Shown here: piece after piece, positions 1 to 11,995 of the stretch | How the letters are laid out: each line of letters opens with the position of its first letter | How positions within the stretch are numbered: position 1 is the first letter of the stretch | NCBI RefSeq assembly: GCF_000003605.2 | Contig: NW_003122913.1 | Location: 205,201-269,200 of the forward strand | Direction: 5' to 3' | Length of the DNA stretch: 64,000 bases | Source: Saccoglossus kowalevskii | Taxonomy: Eukaryota > Hemichordata > Enteropneusta > Harrimaniidae | The notes under the pieces: model-generated | What the model saw: only the letters and a program-made list of their open reading frames with translations | What the model was told of the DNA's origin: nothing | The model's database searches: none | Made by a program: the position numbers and the translations under genes

Positions 1-970
1 TTTAATTTACTTCTTTACTTCTGAAGCACTACTTGTTTGGGAATTGTATTAGCTCACAGGGCAGAGGATTATTTAAGAGAACAACGGTTCTATTACACGA
101 GGTCGCCCTAGAGGTATCACATGCTTTTTAATTGCTGATACTTAGTGTATTTTTGGAACTGAAAATACTGATGTAGATACAAGTGGGGTTAGGTAGGAAA
201 TTGTTTTGCCGAGATTATGCTGCATGCACTAGATTGACATTACATTTTAATGTGTGTTTGAGATATGTCTATTTATTGGGTTTGTTCAATTAGCAACAAC
301 GATGATAACATTTGACACATAAAATGTAAGTCATATTTTTGAATGGAATTAATAAATATTTGTTCTAGTTGTTATGTGATTATGTTACGCTGTTTTCCCT
401 GACTTTTCAACATAACCAAATAAACACCAGTGTCCAAAAGGTATGTTATATTGAAAACTGCAATTGCCTACTATCCTTTTCCACATATTAAATGTTTCTC
501 AATTTAGTTTTGTCTTTTTTTAAAGGTCAAGTCATACTGCTAACTAACTGTGCGATAAAATGTCGAGAATTAGAATTACCATAGGCGACTTTTGTGTAGA
601 AGATAACAAACAGTTTTTTTATTGATCGTCACTGTTGACTGACAGTAATTGATATGAAATTATGCACAAGGAATTGAAATTGACACATGCGCATTTAATC
701 ATGGTAAATTTACCGTGTAATTAGAACTTGTGTCTGTGAGATTATTTTTGATCACGATTTGTTCTAGTTCACAGAATGAAGATATAAAAATGTTCTTGTT
801 TCCTGGTGATAATAGACTAAGTACAGTAGACAATGTCCGATGTTCACATCAACGATTGCATCTTTTATTAGCGAAGAAATAATGGAACCCATAACATACT
901 TCAAGCTAATACGTCGTCAGATCGGTAATTATAATTATGATTTATTCAACTACGGCGAAATACCCGAACT
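1..970. other. AT-rich non-coding upstream region
   Basis: I see no coding region, RNA gene or clear repeat here. The sequence is AT-rich and leads into the TATA box of the first receptor gene. Regulatory sites may be present but none can be named from sequence alone. Confidence 0.5.
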
Positions 971-988
971 TAGAGGGCGGATATACAG

Positions 989-996
989 TATAAATA
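989..996 (+). promoter_or_regulatory. TATA box of GPCR gene 1
   Basis: TATAAATA lies about 100 bp before the ATG at 1098. Transcription would be expected 25-30 bp downstream, near 1018-1025, giving a short 5' UTR of about 75 bases with no need for an intron. It is the only good TATA match close to the start codon. The match is seen in the sequence; its use is inferred. Confidence 0.5.
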
Positions 997-1097
997 CTAC
1001 ATGAGAGATGTACTGAGCCACATTATTAGTCTTGCAGCTGTGGCATCGTATACGGCTCAATCAGCGTCAGAATAAACATCAACGTGGAGTGAATGCA

Positions 1098-2048
1098 ATG
1101 AATTTCACTGTAGATCTCAGCAAAATACAATATAGCAACCTTCCTTTATGGGTGTTTGATATCGCCATACCCGTGTTTGCAGCAGTGGTGTTCCTCGTCG
1201 GTGTGATCGGCAATGGCATAGTTACTATTACCATGCTACGATATAAGAAAATGCGGAAATGTGTCACAAATATCTACATACTGAATCTTGCTCTGGCGGA
1301 TTTTTTCTTTTTCTTGGTTCTACCGTTCGTGGTATATTTCAACAGTCCTCTCAATTGGATATTCGGTGAAGTGATGTGCAAGCTAACGATGGGTCTTGAT
1401 GGAATGAATATGTTCACAGGGATATTTACCTTAACAGCAATGGCTGTAGATCGATACCGAACCATTGTTTGCTTAGTGGACACGAGATCTTATCGACGCA
1501 TTTCTAAGGCTAAGTTTACTTGTATAGGGCTATGGGTAGTGTCCCTGTTGATCACGCTTCCACTTTGGTTTTACGCCGAGGTGGAGCCGCGTCGTGACAA
1601 TATATTGGTCTGCACTATCCCGTGTCCCGTAGCAGTAACGTATGGTTTTATGATTACAGCGTTCATTCTCGGGTTTGTCACACCACTTGTTATTGTATGT
1701 GTATGCTACGCAAGGATCATCATGTTCCTTCACAATCGGAAGCAATCGTTACCAAAAACAGCAATAAAAATTGGCAGAATTTCTACATTGGTATTTGTAA
1801 CAACAAGCGTCTTTGCGTTTTCGTGGTTACCTTTCTGGATTGTTCGCATTGTTTTGTTAGGAGCGCCGAATAAAGAACCTACAAAATTGATGGAGATAGC
1901 ATACTACGGCAGTTTGTGTCTAACTTTCATGAACGCGTGTCTTGATCCTTTCATTTATGCCTGTTTTAAAGAAGATATAAGTCAAAAGATAACGAAGTTT
2001 TGCTCTTGCCTTAAAAAAGTGAAAAAACGAGTTGAATCACATTCATAA
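1098..2048 (+). CDS. Rhodopsin-family GPCR, somatostatin/opioid-receptor-like (copy 1)
   Basis: Intronless seven-transmembrane receptor of 316 residues, expected at the plasma membrane and coupled to a G protein, probably with a peptide ligand. Visible landmarks: an N-glycosylation site NFT at residues 2-4; GN at 38-39 in TM1; KMRKCVTNIYILNLALAD ending at Asp68 (D2.50), the hallmark of somatostatin and opioid receptors; Cys94 (3.25); Asp101 (3.32); NMFTGIFTLTAMAVDRY with the DRY at 118-120; Trp146 in TM4; Pro196 in TM5; FSWLPFW (Trp243, Pro245) in TM6; DPFIY at 283-287 in TM7; and a Cys-rich tail (CSC at 302-304) suited to palmitoylation. The frame is open upstream through a TTG at 1032, but ATG 1098 aligns with the start region of its paralogue at 32474-33427 and is preferred. 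Galanin- or allatostatin-C-type receptors are alternatives; the ligand is unknown. Confidence 0.92.
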   Translation: MNFTVDLSKIQYSNLPLWVFDIAIPVFAAVVFLVGVIGNGIVTITMLRYKKMRKCVTNIYILNLALADFFFFLVLPFVVYFNSPLNWIFGEVMCKLTMGLDGMNMFTGIFTLTAMAVDRYRTIVCLVDTRSYRRISKAKFTCIGLWVVSLLITLPLWFYAEVEPRRDNILVCTIPCPVAVTYGFMITAFILGFVTPLVIVCVCYARIIMFLHNRKQSLPKTAIKIGRISTLVFVTTSVFAFSWLPFWIVRIVLLGAPNKEPTKLMEIAYYGSLCLTFMNACLDPFIYACFKEDISQKITKFCSCLKKVKKRVESHS

Positions 2049-2907
2049 AATACAGAATATGTACCTACATTTCCCAGAAATCGCATAAATTGGAAGATAT
2101 TTGGCTTCTACATTTGCTCATTATACGTACAGCAGGTTATTTTAATTATCTTGTCATTTCGCATTCAATATTAATAATGTATGTTTACAAAAGTATACCT
2201 CTCCATATACGAAATATAGTACAAATATATTTACTTAGATATATATATATATACATATTTTATCTTTATATTGTTCCTCAATTTGTTTCAACGAACATTT
2301 TCATTTTCTTATGTAACCAACTTTGATGTTAATTCTAACTAAGTGTATATTAATTCTCGGAATTTGGGATTAAATGAATGTGTCATTGATATTACAGTTA
2401 TTGATTGCAGTTATATAATTTATAATTTATGATAGGTTAATACATGAATCATATAAAATGAACGCCTTCACAAGTATATAAGATTCCAGTAAATTTTATG
2501 CTTTCCAAACACTTTTGCAAAGAACAAATTCAACGAGACATGAATGTCACAGTCCCCGTCATTTACTTATAAAATACTCATGTTAAAATAATACATGGTG
2601 AATGAATATGTATTCTATGTGATAGACTGTCGAAAGTCGGGACAGGAAGTAAGGAGTGCGCCATTAGACACGACCGAATATCCGGTGCTGCAATACACAG
2701 GTAAGATCTCTTACCAGATCCGGGTACTTTCATATACAAATAAAATAGTCGCGGAGCTGTCTGTCATTTTATCGTGGCCAATCGTGAAAAAGATCAGGGG
2801 TCGCTGGATACTAGGATCGCTAATGACTTACGCTAAGTTTGTTTTGACTGTACTACACGCGATCGATTTCCACAGCAGATGAATTATTCAATTGTAATAA
2901 CAGTTTT
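2049..2907. other. Receptor 3' flank, AT-rich
   Basis: Non-coding 3' flank of the receptor gene. It contains a short (AT)n run near 2240-2254. A 95-codon ORF at 2595-2882 starts with ATG but shows no motif or family resemblance, so I do not call it a gene. Confidence 0.4.
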
Positions 2908-3245
2908 TTACATCAGGACACAAACAAATTCTGAAGAATGAATTATAAAAGTGATGGAACGTTTAGACTGCGACCTTTCCAATAACTCTCGCTTAGTTTG
3001 TTGAAATTTCTTTCTGAACTCATCCATGTTTTTATGCAGAGTCGACGCCCTCAGTCCATATTTTCTCCACGCGTACAAGCCGGCATGATGTAGATTGATC
3101 GTCTCTGCCACAAAAAGTTCGATTTCTTCGCATGGCGTAGTTATACTGATCCCGCGAAACAGCCTCCTCCGGTTTTCTGTATTTTCGATTTGACTGCCAC
3201 AAACAATGCACACTGTTTCCGTGGTTTTAGGCGATTTAATAGCGA
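2908..3245 (-). CDS. Possible internal exon, zinc-motif protein (hypothetical)
   Basis: Reading frame with a protein-like composition. It runs from a plausible splice acceptor (ttcag, 3246-3250) through a CxxC followed by TTETVCIVCG, then ENTENRRRLFRG, a charged CEEIELFVAE stretch and a basic helix ending KKFQQTKRELLER. A donor-like AG|GT lies at 2974-2975, so the exon may be 2975-3245. A later YAWRKY sits where a second Cys pair of a zinc-binding fold would be expected, so the fold may be damaged. There is no in-frame ATG near the 5' end, which fits an internal exon or a relic. I do not recognise the family. No partner exons were found nearby, so this may be an orphan exon of a dead gene or transposon. 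Confidence 0.3.
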
Positions 3246-3250
3246 CTGAA

Positions 3251-4773
3251 CAAGTTACGCATTTAGGAGGTCATTTAGAATAACTTTGCATATATTATGT
3301 TAATATTATTTATTTCGTTACGTCAGCATCAACTATGAATTATTCATATCAGCTAGAAACCGGCAGACGGGGACAGTTCCTCGCGTGAAATGCTTAGCAT
3401 TTCCCATCAACCGCCTCTTCGTCGTTTGAATGTTCGCGATACACAATTACATTAGGCCCGAGGAATGTCTACAGTCTATTTATGTGGGTACAACTCATCC
3501 TAAAGTGATCTCCCATAATCTAGTATTGTACTGATAATAGAAAACTTCCATTGACCCATGTTCAAATACGCAAAATATACACGCACATACATGCTCAAGA
3601 AACTGCATTAATAAATCTGAGTAAACCTTGATGTACATTTAATAACTTGACTTCTTTGTTAATTCAGGTCTTTCTATATTACCAGGACCTTGGTTTAATT
3701 CAGTATCACCGCTATATTTCCCATCGAAATGTAGTCCTGACCCCCTCTACAGTTTCCACGTATAACCATGAGCTGAAGCTTTATTTAGACCACATGTGTC
3801 AATGTGCCTGGCCAAGATTTAAAAACAGTAACTGCAAAGTGTTTTCACTTATCTTCAACTTAGTGACCCGATATTTCAGTGATGGATTTTTATAATGGAA
3901 TGCAATTTTTACAGTTCAAATATATAATATACAACAACATTTCTGACCACTTTTTTGACGATTTTTCATAAAACCATACAAAAATCAGATTGCGGTTCAT
4001 TTCTGTCACTGATTCAGATCAAGTTCACGACCTTATTGAAAACCTAGCATTACCGTTTGACCTAATTATTTACTCAGCATGCTCAGTTGTTCTGTCAGTG
4101 TTGTTGGGAGAGATAATTTTGGATGAAGTTCATAAAAAAGACCCACTCAGGATTTTAAGATCTGGAAAAGAAAATACATGCATATACAGCAGATATCTGC
4201 TGCAAAATTTCTGAAAAAGGGATACTCCTAGACTGGTTGTCGGTTTTCTTTTAAAAACAAAGCTCAGGGCTTTACAAGAATAACTATAAATAATTTGTAG
4301 AATATTTTCAATACCCAAGGAGTGTTGCAAACAGCCCAAGGATCAGCTTTTATATAGTAAGCTGTATTGCCTAAACCTGTATTTTATGAAGTCTATGTAC
4401 CTTTAAATTCTGGAATTGTATAAATAAACTATTTACTTTTGTATTCAGTAGCGGCAATTTTGAAATACATTAACCGTGAGACACATCGCTGATAATCAGG
4501 TGATCATGCCAATGGCTGCAGCAATTGGCTGATTGCATGTTTACTCTGCCATGCCTTAGAGTTTTATTACAGATTCTGTAAAAGTAGAGGAGAGTGAGAC
4601 AGCAAAGGGTTACCTCAGATTATGATTTAAATGAATAAAACTGGACTATCTGTAATGGACTAATGTGTGTTTCTTTGGATGGAATCCGGTATATCTTCGT
4701 GTAAATGTTATCAGCTAAGCGAGTCAAAGTTTCCCGACAAAAAGCTTTGTTCACAACAGTAGGTTATTTAATG
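3251..4773. other. Non-coding stretch
   Basis: No convincing gene. Short ORFs at 3647-3895 and 3990-4214 have no recognisable domain. The DNA is AT-rich with scattered short AT runs. Confidence 0.4.
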
Positions 4774-4911
4774 ACTCGCAATGTATCTAATGATAATGTG
4801 ATCCGATTACCGGCTTACATTCAGTGATGTTTACAATGTGTACTCACAATGTATCTCATGATAATGTGATCAGCTTACCGGCCTATATTCAGTGATATTT
4901 ACAGTGTATAC
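4774..4911. repeat. 68-bp tandem duplication, 2 copies
   Basis: Two adjacent units begin at 4774 and 4842 with the shared core CAATGTATCT, then GATAATGTGATC, TTACCGGC and TTCAGTGAT. The units differ at roughly one base in ten, so this is an old local duplication. Confidence 0.8.
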
Positions 4912-5906
4912 CTTCGCGTAGTGATCATAACGTGGCCAATCATGTTCTGAACGAAAAATATATTCAATGGTTGTTGCATTATCAGATGCCTGTACTGCAT
5001 CATCATTCACTGTACACATAAAACAGATACGCATCTCCAAAGTGGACTAATGACATAAAGCAGTGAAATCCACGATTTGAAACCTGATTGTTTTATCGCG
5101 ATTGTTTTATGTTTAAAAAAAAGGAGATATAATGTCTCTACCTTGGCTATTTAATTTGACATTATATATTTACATTCATCTTATGGGAATTAGGTTTGGA
5201 AAATGAAAGTTATTTCATATGTAGATTAGAGTGATTGAAAATGTTATTGAAGTCAATTGAGGTTTTTTCGACTAATCAGATAAATGATCAAATTACCGAG
5301 ATTTGGTTGTACAACATGTTTGATTACTTTACACAATCTTATATTGTATTATATATATATATACTATACACCTCTCTATTACAATCTAATTCGCACGTGA
5401 CATCAGAACGTGGAAAAGTGCACCATTCCCCTAATAAAAATGTATAATCACATAATATATCATAGACTATACAAAGTCATATATTTCAACATTACCATCA
5501 TAAGCATTTGGGGCGCAGGTGTTCTAGCAAGCAGCGTCAAATAACGAACAAAACAGAAGAACACATACCTGTGCGACACCCAGCACCTACTTAAACCTTC
5601 GATCTCCAAAGCGTTGATCGGACTTCTTGGCTAATTGAAATTAGCTTGTAATTAAACAAGTATGTCTATTATTTTGATTACCATGTCGAAAATCAATATT
5701 GGAATGGTCGAAGACCTAATCAAAAACTGTCCATTATCAAGCGTGCTAAAATATTTCTTGATTACGTCTTGCGACATTGCATTGTGCATTGTATTGTGTT
5801 GACAAATGCAGTATTTCATACTGGCAAAGTTAAAAGTATGATATGTTGTTTTGAATAATATTAGTAGACACCTGTATGGGTATTAGAATAACGAATGTGC
5901 AGCATG
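4912..5906. other. Non-coding stretch
   Basis: No supported gene or repeat. One 70-codon ORF at 5235 lies over AT-rich low-complexity DNA and is not credible. Confidence 0.4.
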
Positions 5907-6265
5907 AATAGACCATTTTCCGTTCACTGCGAGAATCACGCGTTATGCGTGAAATCGAACGTAAAAACAGGACAAACAAAGGTCATAGCGTCGTAGTCGC
6001 GTCAAACATCGCGTGGGATTCGACAAACGCGAAAGTATTTCGGGGACATTTCCACGCTTAATAATGTGCTGTCCACATTTGATGATAGGCAATTTCGATT
6101 AAGTAAGGGTATTTGGAAGCAATATTCCTCTGTCGAAGATCGGCCGGTCAATGTAAGCTACGAAATAAAGAAATTCTAGTTCAAAATCAAATTGTTCGAT
6201 TTTTGCGGCAGACGTTCGACGCGCGTCTTTCATGCATCTCGCAATTGTACGGAAAATCACCTATT
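5907..6265. mobile_element. CpG-rich miniature inverted-repeat element (359 bp)
   Basis: The ends are imperfect inverted repeats: the left reads AATAGACCATTTTCCGT then CTGCGAGA, and the right, read inward on the other strand, reads AATAGGTGATTTTCCGT then TTGCGAGA. About 23 of 30 end positions match. The interior is far richer in CpG than its surroundings and carries a short palindrome TCACGCGTTATGCGTGA. No transposase frame is present, so it is non-autonomous. I could not find a convincing target-site duplication, so the superfamily is open. Confidence 0.55.
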
Positions 6266-7761
6266 GTGATTACTTTTTCATAAGCAACTGACGGTTATCG
6301 TTAATAGTGTCTATTTTCAAATGTCTTTCACGGTACACGGTACACGGCAGATGTACTTAGATTAATATGACTATTCTGTTTAAGTTTCTTGTCGCGAGAT
6401 CATCAAATTCACTTATTTTAAGCCCTGGGTCATTACGAGTTGAAGTTATAACTCATGGTAAAAAAGCACACAACTCTACAAATACGAAGTTGTCTTATCA
6501 ATGTCCATTATAATACTATGAATAAACAAATAATCCATTCACTACGGAAACTTCGATCAGTGCACAATCCTCTGAAACGCTCATCAACTGACTTCCCACC
6601 ACAAAACACAACATTTCATGCACGTACGGAAAAGGTAACATGTTCATGAATATTTAATTCTTTGTATCTGTGCCTATCCTTGGACATAGAGCTAAACTCA
6701 AACATAACCAAATAACACATTATTTCAGTCATAGTAGCTATTAATTCAGTCACCAAATTCACCTAAACTATAACATTTTGCATTGAAATACTTAATTAGA
6801 ATTGTCAATGAAGGTCTTTCTTTGTATCATACATGTTATAACTTGCAGAAGCTTTTTAAGGGTGAAGTGAACAGAAGGCTAATTAAGATTGGCTTATTCA
6901 TTCATTGGAGTTTGTGTGCAGTTAACCACTGCCATTTTCTCTGTTATGAACGTTATTTTGGGCATGTAACGTATATGTGAATCCCTACTACTGTATGTGT
7001 GCAGAATGGTGTTCGTTGGTTCAGTAAGTTATTATGGGGTTTGTTTGTAGCATGGAGCTTCGTTGTGTGTAGCCAGCTGACTTGGCAGTGGGTAACTTGG
7101 ATTGTTTGACCCTTCTTTCTGTAAGTGGTCTTCGTAAGTTACTACAGATTATATTTATACTGTAATTCACCCAGACCCTATCAACCACAAGAAAAGACAG
7201 ATACAAAAGTGGATTGTTGTTCACACATTCAATGATATGAATGGTTTAGTAGTGACCTCTTTGTCCAAATTAATCATGGCCTACATTACTAGCAATCAAT
7301 TTTATTGCGCAGTCAATTGTCCGCGGCGTGTGACATCAAGCATGCGAATAATACCGCGTTTCCTGCAAGTCAATAACCAATGTTCATACGCCCGCTCTTC
7401 CGCATAATTCAACTATAATGTAATTATAGATAAATACCACGCCACGGCATCGCGTTACCGACGCTCTGAATTCTGTCTGGGGTCAGTGGTACATAAGTCA
7501 GTCGGAAACGTCACACAGGTTTTAATAGAAGAACCGGTACGGTTTCTTATACGACTCGAATCTTCAATAATTGTTTTCAATTGAATATAATCGTTGTGCA
7601 ATTACTCTCTCATGTATCCAGAAAAACAACTACTTATGTAGTCAAACACACCGAAAAGGGAAATGCCTAAACAGATTGGAATTATCTATTCTCGCATACA
7701 CACAGTTTTAACACAGTTTTAAAATTATTAGTCAAAGGTGTGACAATGGGTCTGAGCTCCC
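6266..7761. other. Non-coding stretch
   Basis: Several 60-70 codon ORFs occur by chance, none with a recognisable domain. A CpG-containing patch near 7310-7540 could be regulatory, but nothing specific can be assigned. Confidence 0.35.
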
Positions 7762-7887
7762 AAATGTAATTCGACCAAACTGCTCAATGTCAACAGATGT
7801 CAAGCGTATACACGCTCGTCCAATAAATGTAATTCGACCAAACAGTTCAATGTCAACCGATGCCAAGCGTATATACGCTCGTCAAAT
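7762..7887. repeat. 63-bp tandem duplication, 2 copies
   Basis: Units start at 7762 and 7825, each with AATGTAATTCGACCAAAC, then TCAATGTCAAC, then a near-palindromic AGCGTATAYACGCT followed by CGTC. They differ at only a few positions. No coding frame is shared. Confidence 0.85.
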
Positions 7888-8639
7888 ATGCTGATTTCAT
7901 CAAAAGGCATTTTAAATGCAAAGAAAGACTGAATATTTTGAAATATTTCTAATATTTAGAATCAATTTATTAAATTATTGCAATATATTTGTTTGTATTA
8001 GGAGAAATATCACTGCCTCAACGTTAAGTGGCATCACAATTTTGCTGCATGAGTTAGGTCGGCGTTGGTAAACAAATTCGTCGGCATAGACATTTCTTTG
8101 CAATTAAATATTTACTGAAATAAATCGTTCAACGGAAGAACAATTGACATATATATTTGACTGGGTGAGTTTTGGTAGAATAGTCAAATCTAAGTTTGAT
8201 CCCAGTGGTTCACAGGCTTCACAGAAGTAACATTTGGCAGGCAATCATAGAAGACAATATTCGAAAAATATTCGACTTGGGTGAAACCACAACACAATTC
8301 AGTCTCATAACGATTTCCGTGTTCCGTGAAGTAACATTTACTGGGGGTACCTCGACCTTGGCGTGCGTAAAAATTTGGCCCAATACTTGACATATCTTTT
8401 AGTTGTTATTATGTAAATTTTGTAACGCCCACAAGTTCCCAGCTCTACATAGCATTTTGGGAGATACCTTAAAATATTCTACAAGCAAGATATTATACTC
8501 GTTGTATTGGTTCATAACAGTGGTGACCCGGAACTTCAGATCCATTTGTTAATATCGGCAGAACCATTGTGTCAAACTTGTTATAATATATCGGGCCCAA
8601 TTTTTTCGTGCGTTTGAATAGACCCATTGACGACAAAAT
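7888..8639. other. Non-coding stretch
   Basis: No supported feature. Two opposing 64-67 codon ORFs overlap at 8190-8393, which is expected by chance. Confidence 0.35.
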
Positions 8640-9250
8640 GTATCCTAATCTTTGTCGCTCAACATGTCAAATGCTTTTCAGAAATTCACAAAGGTACAGT
8701 AAAGGTACAGTTCTGTTCTGTGAGCATGTTCAATTTTACGTGCTCCTGAAAACGTCTCAATAAATTGGATTTCTGTGATTTGATTTGTTTGCATTCATGG
8801 TCAAACCACGGCGGTTGCCTTAAGCCAGTCTGTTTTACATACTTCATTAAAGATATTAACAAAATCATTTATTTTACAGACTGGATCATTTATAATAATA
8901 TCCAGGCCAGCTAAGATTCCTTCAAGTTTGAACATATTAGTAGATTCCCAAGCACGGTCAAGAGACCAAATGCATTTAGTCATTACGTTTCTGGACTTCA
9001 TCTGTAACCCTTTATTAACCCCCAGCTGAGAAGATATGTCAAATGTGACCCGTAAGTGGTCGGATTCGGTTCTGAGTAGAATGAACAAATTTCACAACTC
9101 ATAAAATAATGATGTAGAGACCAATAAATAATCAATTAGACTGGCGTCGACATGAGAAAGACAGGCAAAATTACCCTTTTTTATGCTTCAGCACCGGACC
9201 TGCTGTTTAACATGTGTACATTGAAAGACGTACAGAGAGATGACAGAGAA
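8640..9250 (-). mobile_element. LINE fossil: endonuclease C-terminus and linker
   Basis: Read on the minus strand, broken frames give an endonuclease-like IDYLLVS, then TESDHLRVTFDIS (the SDHxxV motif of non-LTR retrotransposon apurinic endonucleases), and further on PPWFDHECKQIKSQK, the usual linker between endonuclease and reverse transcriptase in LINE ORF2. At least two frames are needed, so it is dead. The following reverse transcriptase is not seen at lower coordinates, so the copy is truncated or further decayed. Confidence 0.75.
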
Positions 9251-9594
9251 CGACCAAATGTGTTCAATTATTTTGTCTTTCGAGACACGTAGCATAGTGA
9301 AAGTGTCGACCTCATACCCTATTATGTCATTAATTACAATAATTCCAGTACTTGGCACATTTATAATAATTATCCTGGATTATACACTGCTCATTTTCTT
9401 CATACACATGCTTTCAAATTCATGCAATATTCAGTTTCAAAGTAGTTTACTACCAATTCAAAAAATCATCGAAAAATCCAGCAAGAGGAATTGGTTTAAT
9501 GTAATTTAGAAATTCGTAAACAAATATATTGCCATCAAACTCTTCCTTAACACGACCTTGAAAATGTCTCGAAAATACGTTTTTTTTGACTGCT
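9251..9594. other. Non-coding stretch
   Basis: An 89-codon ORF at 9240-9509 is hydrophobic and AT-driven with no motif. Nothing else is visible. Confidence 0.35.
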
Positions 9595-10017
9595 TTACAA
9601 TTGGTTCCTATGGCAAACAATTATCTCAACCTTTTGTTCTGCTTCATATGCTGACAAACGGTGTGTAGTTTTATGAAGGCTACATATGACTGGTAGCAAA
9701 TTATCCTCAGTCTTAAATTGATACTGCGAATAAAAATCACGGAGAATCACTAAAACTCTTTCTTGTTTCTTGTTTCGACGGCTGGTATGAACAGCAACCT
9801 TAGCCATGCACGCTAAAGGGCGAAATATGTCTTGAATGTGTGTGGGGGTGAACCACAAGCTAGAAATACAAATCAGATGAGTCGTGATGTTCATGAATGA
9901 ATAAAACAGTTTGTTATTTGATGAGCAATCAAGTGTGGTGACCTCTTCACAGAACGAACATTTGCATTGAATTGAATATGCCACTGCAGACTCCCATCTT
10001 TTTAACCGGGGCTTCAT
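9595..10017 (-). CDS. Hypothetical 140-residue ORF, possibly transposase-derived
   Basis: Open frame from ATG at 10017 to a stop at 9595. It has a CKCSFC-type Cys pair near residues 18-23, a further Cys at about 30, and a stretch FYSFMNITTHLICIS that loosely resembles the segment after the Cys pair in invertebrate Mutator-like transposase N-termini. The remainder is basic and hydrophilic. It is longer than most chance ORFs here and begins with ATG, but I see no host-gene family. The transposon link is a guess from pattern only; it could be a chance ORF. Confidence 0.25.
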   Translation of the reverse strand: MKPRLKRWESAVAYSIQCKCSFCEEVTTLDCSSNNKLFYSFMNITTHLICISSLWFTPTHIQDIFRPLACMAKVAVHTSRRNKKQERVLVILRDFYSQYQFKTEDNLLPVICSLHKTTHRLSAYEAEQKVEIIVCHRNQL

Positions 10018-11039
10018 AACAATCCTTCATAATCTCAAAATCTTTTATACTGATATTAAGAATACGGATTTTAATGTACCGGGCATTTCCGCTGTCTCCA
10101 ATCATATTTTATTCGTTTCTGAGACTAAGTTACGGACTTTTGTTATTCCCACGTCCAGAAAGTGTCTGAGCGCAAACGGTTGATTTGTTGTGGCTTATCA
10201 AGAGTATCACTAATTTGTGCATTTTATGTACAGACTTTCAACACTGAAATAGTGATAGCAAATGATATAAAGGCGCATCGATAGTAATCGGTTTGCATAT
10301 GGCGTCAGGTCAGTTCGTCAGACGAAACGTAACTATTGTACGATTAACCTTGAAAAATAGTAATAAACCATTGATTTAAAGATTTGTTAGGTATACATAA
10401 TCCTTTCGGCATGTTTTAATCATGATCTTTTCTCAATCGAGTGTGATTGCTCGCACCACGCTCACAACACGCCATAGTTAAGGCATCAGTTATAGAATTG
10501 TTAGGAACATTTGTGGAACATTTTTCAATTGAGGGGCAAAAAAGACGTTCAACGAAAACTAGAAGATATCCAATGTCAATGCCAGCAGCATATACCTTTT
10601 CAACTCATGTAACTTTAGTTAAATGACAATAACAGGTAAGTTCATTTGGGAGGCTGCCGCAATTTACTAGCCCAGACTAATTTCACGACCGTGTCTGATT
10701 AGTCACAAAATGTCACATCGTACTACATGGTTTATAGTGAGATGGCCTGTTGGTGTAAACTTTTTGTAGAGGTCTTTTGTGAGCTGAAGCCATCTTGGTC
10801 ATTTTCCACCACAAATAAATAGAACGGCTCAACTGAGCGAAAATAAGGCTCAAACAGAAGCAAACCACGAAAACACACGAAGCTCTGAAGACGACGTGTT
10901 CACCTGACCAGTGTTGTATTGTACGAGATTATGATACTTTATCGATTATTAGAGGAGTGCGACTAGAATTAACAAATTCTGTAATAGTGGGTATACAGAA
11001 ATCAACACATGACAGTTGTTCATATATGTCTTATTGTAT
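10018..11039. other. Non-coding stretch
   Basis: No supported gene, RNA or repeat. Confidence 0.35.
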
Positions 11040-11995
11040 CATTAGGTTAAACATGCACAGGGTGGTCCAAGAGCTCATACGCTAAATTTACAAAGAGTAT
11101 TACAATTTTAAATAAATATAAAGGAATACAAAATAACTTTCATTTGCTGTCATATATAATTTCTTGGGTATAGTTAATACAACTTTCAAATATGGATATC
11201 TCCATAGACATACTCATTAGTCACATCCTATTGCCGACTACAATGTATATATATTAAGCTTATTAGTATTCTAACACGTCTGCTAGATGGATCTATGTAT
11301 ATCGAAAATAAAGTCACATGTTACACAATTGTGACATTTCCATGTATTTGTATCTGGGTATAAATTTTAGCTGACGTTTTTTTTTCTGTAAAGTTGAGGG
11401 AAGTTTAGGTGCTCTGGTGATGGAACTAGCACACCACATAGTTTTACACCACTCCAATTTTACGTAAATCCCACCTATGAGTTAGCTATCTAACTTAGCT
11501 ATCTAACTAATTTGTCAAGGCGTCAGGTTGATCGTGAATCGTGACAAAGAAAAAGATACGTCATTAATAAAAAACATAAACCCAAGTCAGACGTTATCGC
11601 TATAGACTATGCAGCGTACCACATTGTCACAACATACGGAGAAGATTATCACATTGACTATGTATTTTTAAAGACACATACATTGATTATTTTTAGCAAA
11701 TCTTCTGTGACAGTTACCAGACATGCTCAATAATTTGACAAATAAAGTATCTATTACATCCAGCATAGTTGGGTATTGACTTATTATTGTGCGTGATGGC
11801 ATGTTTGTATTGATCACGATAGAAGGGAGGTTACACGCACAAAATATCACATTACTTCTGCAAATGCGCTCATGCCAATTTAAACAAAAAACGGTTGTCG
11901 TGTTTTTATTTGTTATTAAACAAGTTTTAACATTTGCTTTTCCACTTTTGGTCATGTGATCTATTGTTTTGGACGTTGTTTATTTGTGTAAATTG
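11040..11995. repeat. Old duplicated block, copy A
   Basis: This block is a diverged direct copy of 13440-14645. Matches run in the same order: an ACAAAATAACTT stretch then TTTGCTGTCA (11127 on), a CTAGATGG segment (11284), TTTGACAAATAA with ATCTATTACAT (11734 on), TTACACGCACAA (11832), and CATGTGATCTATTGTTTTGG near 11955. On the minus strand a frame from ATG at 11812 reads MPSRTIISQYP then a hydrophobic run ending LLSMSGN, which resembles a short extracellular tail, TM1 and a TM1 GN motif of a GPCR. The frame soon degenerates. Confidence 0.65.

Noticed and set aside
1079-1873. ORFs antisense to or overlapping GPCR copy 1
   Set aside because: They are shadows of the receptor reading frame; the antisense ones recur over copy 2 only because the receptors are homologous.
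2595-2882. 95-codon ORF downstream of GPCR copy 1
   Set aside because: ATG-started but no family resemblance and no supporting signals.
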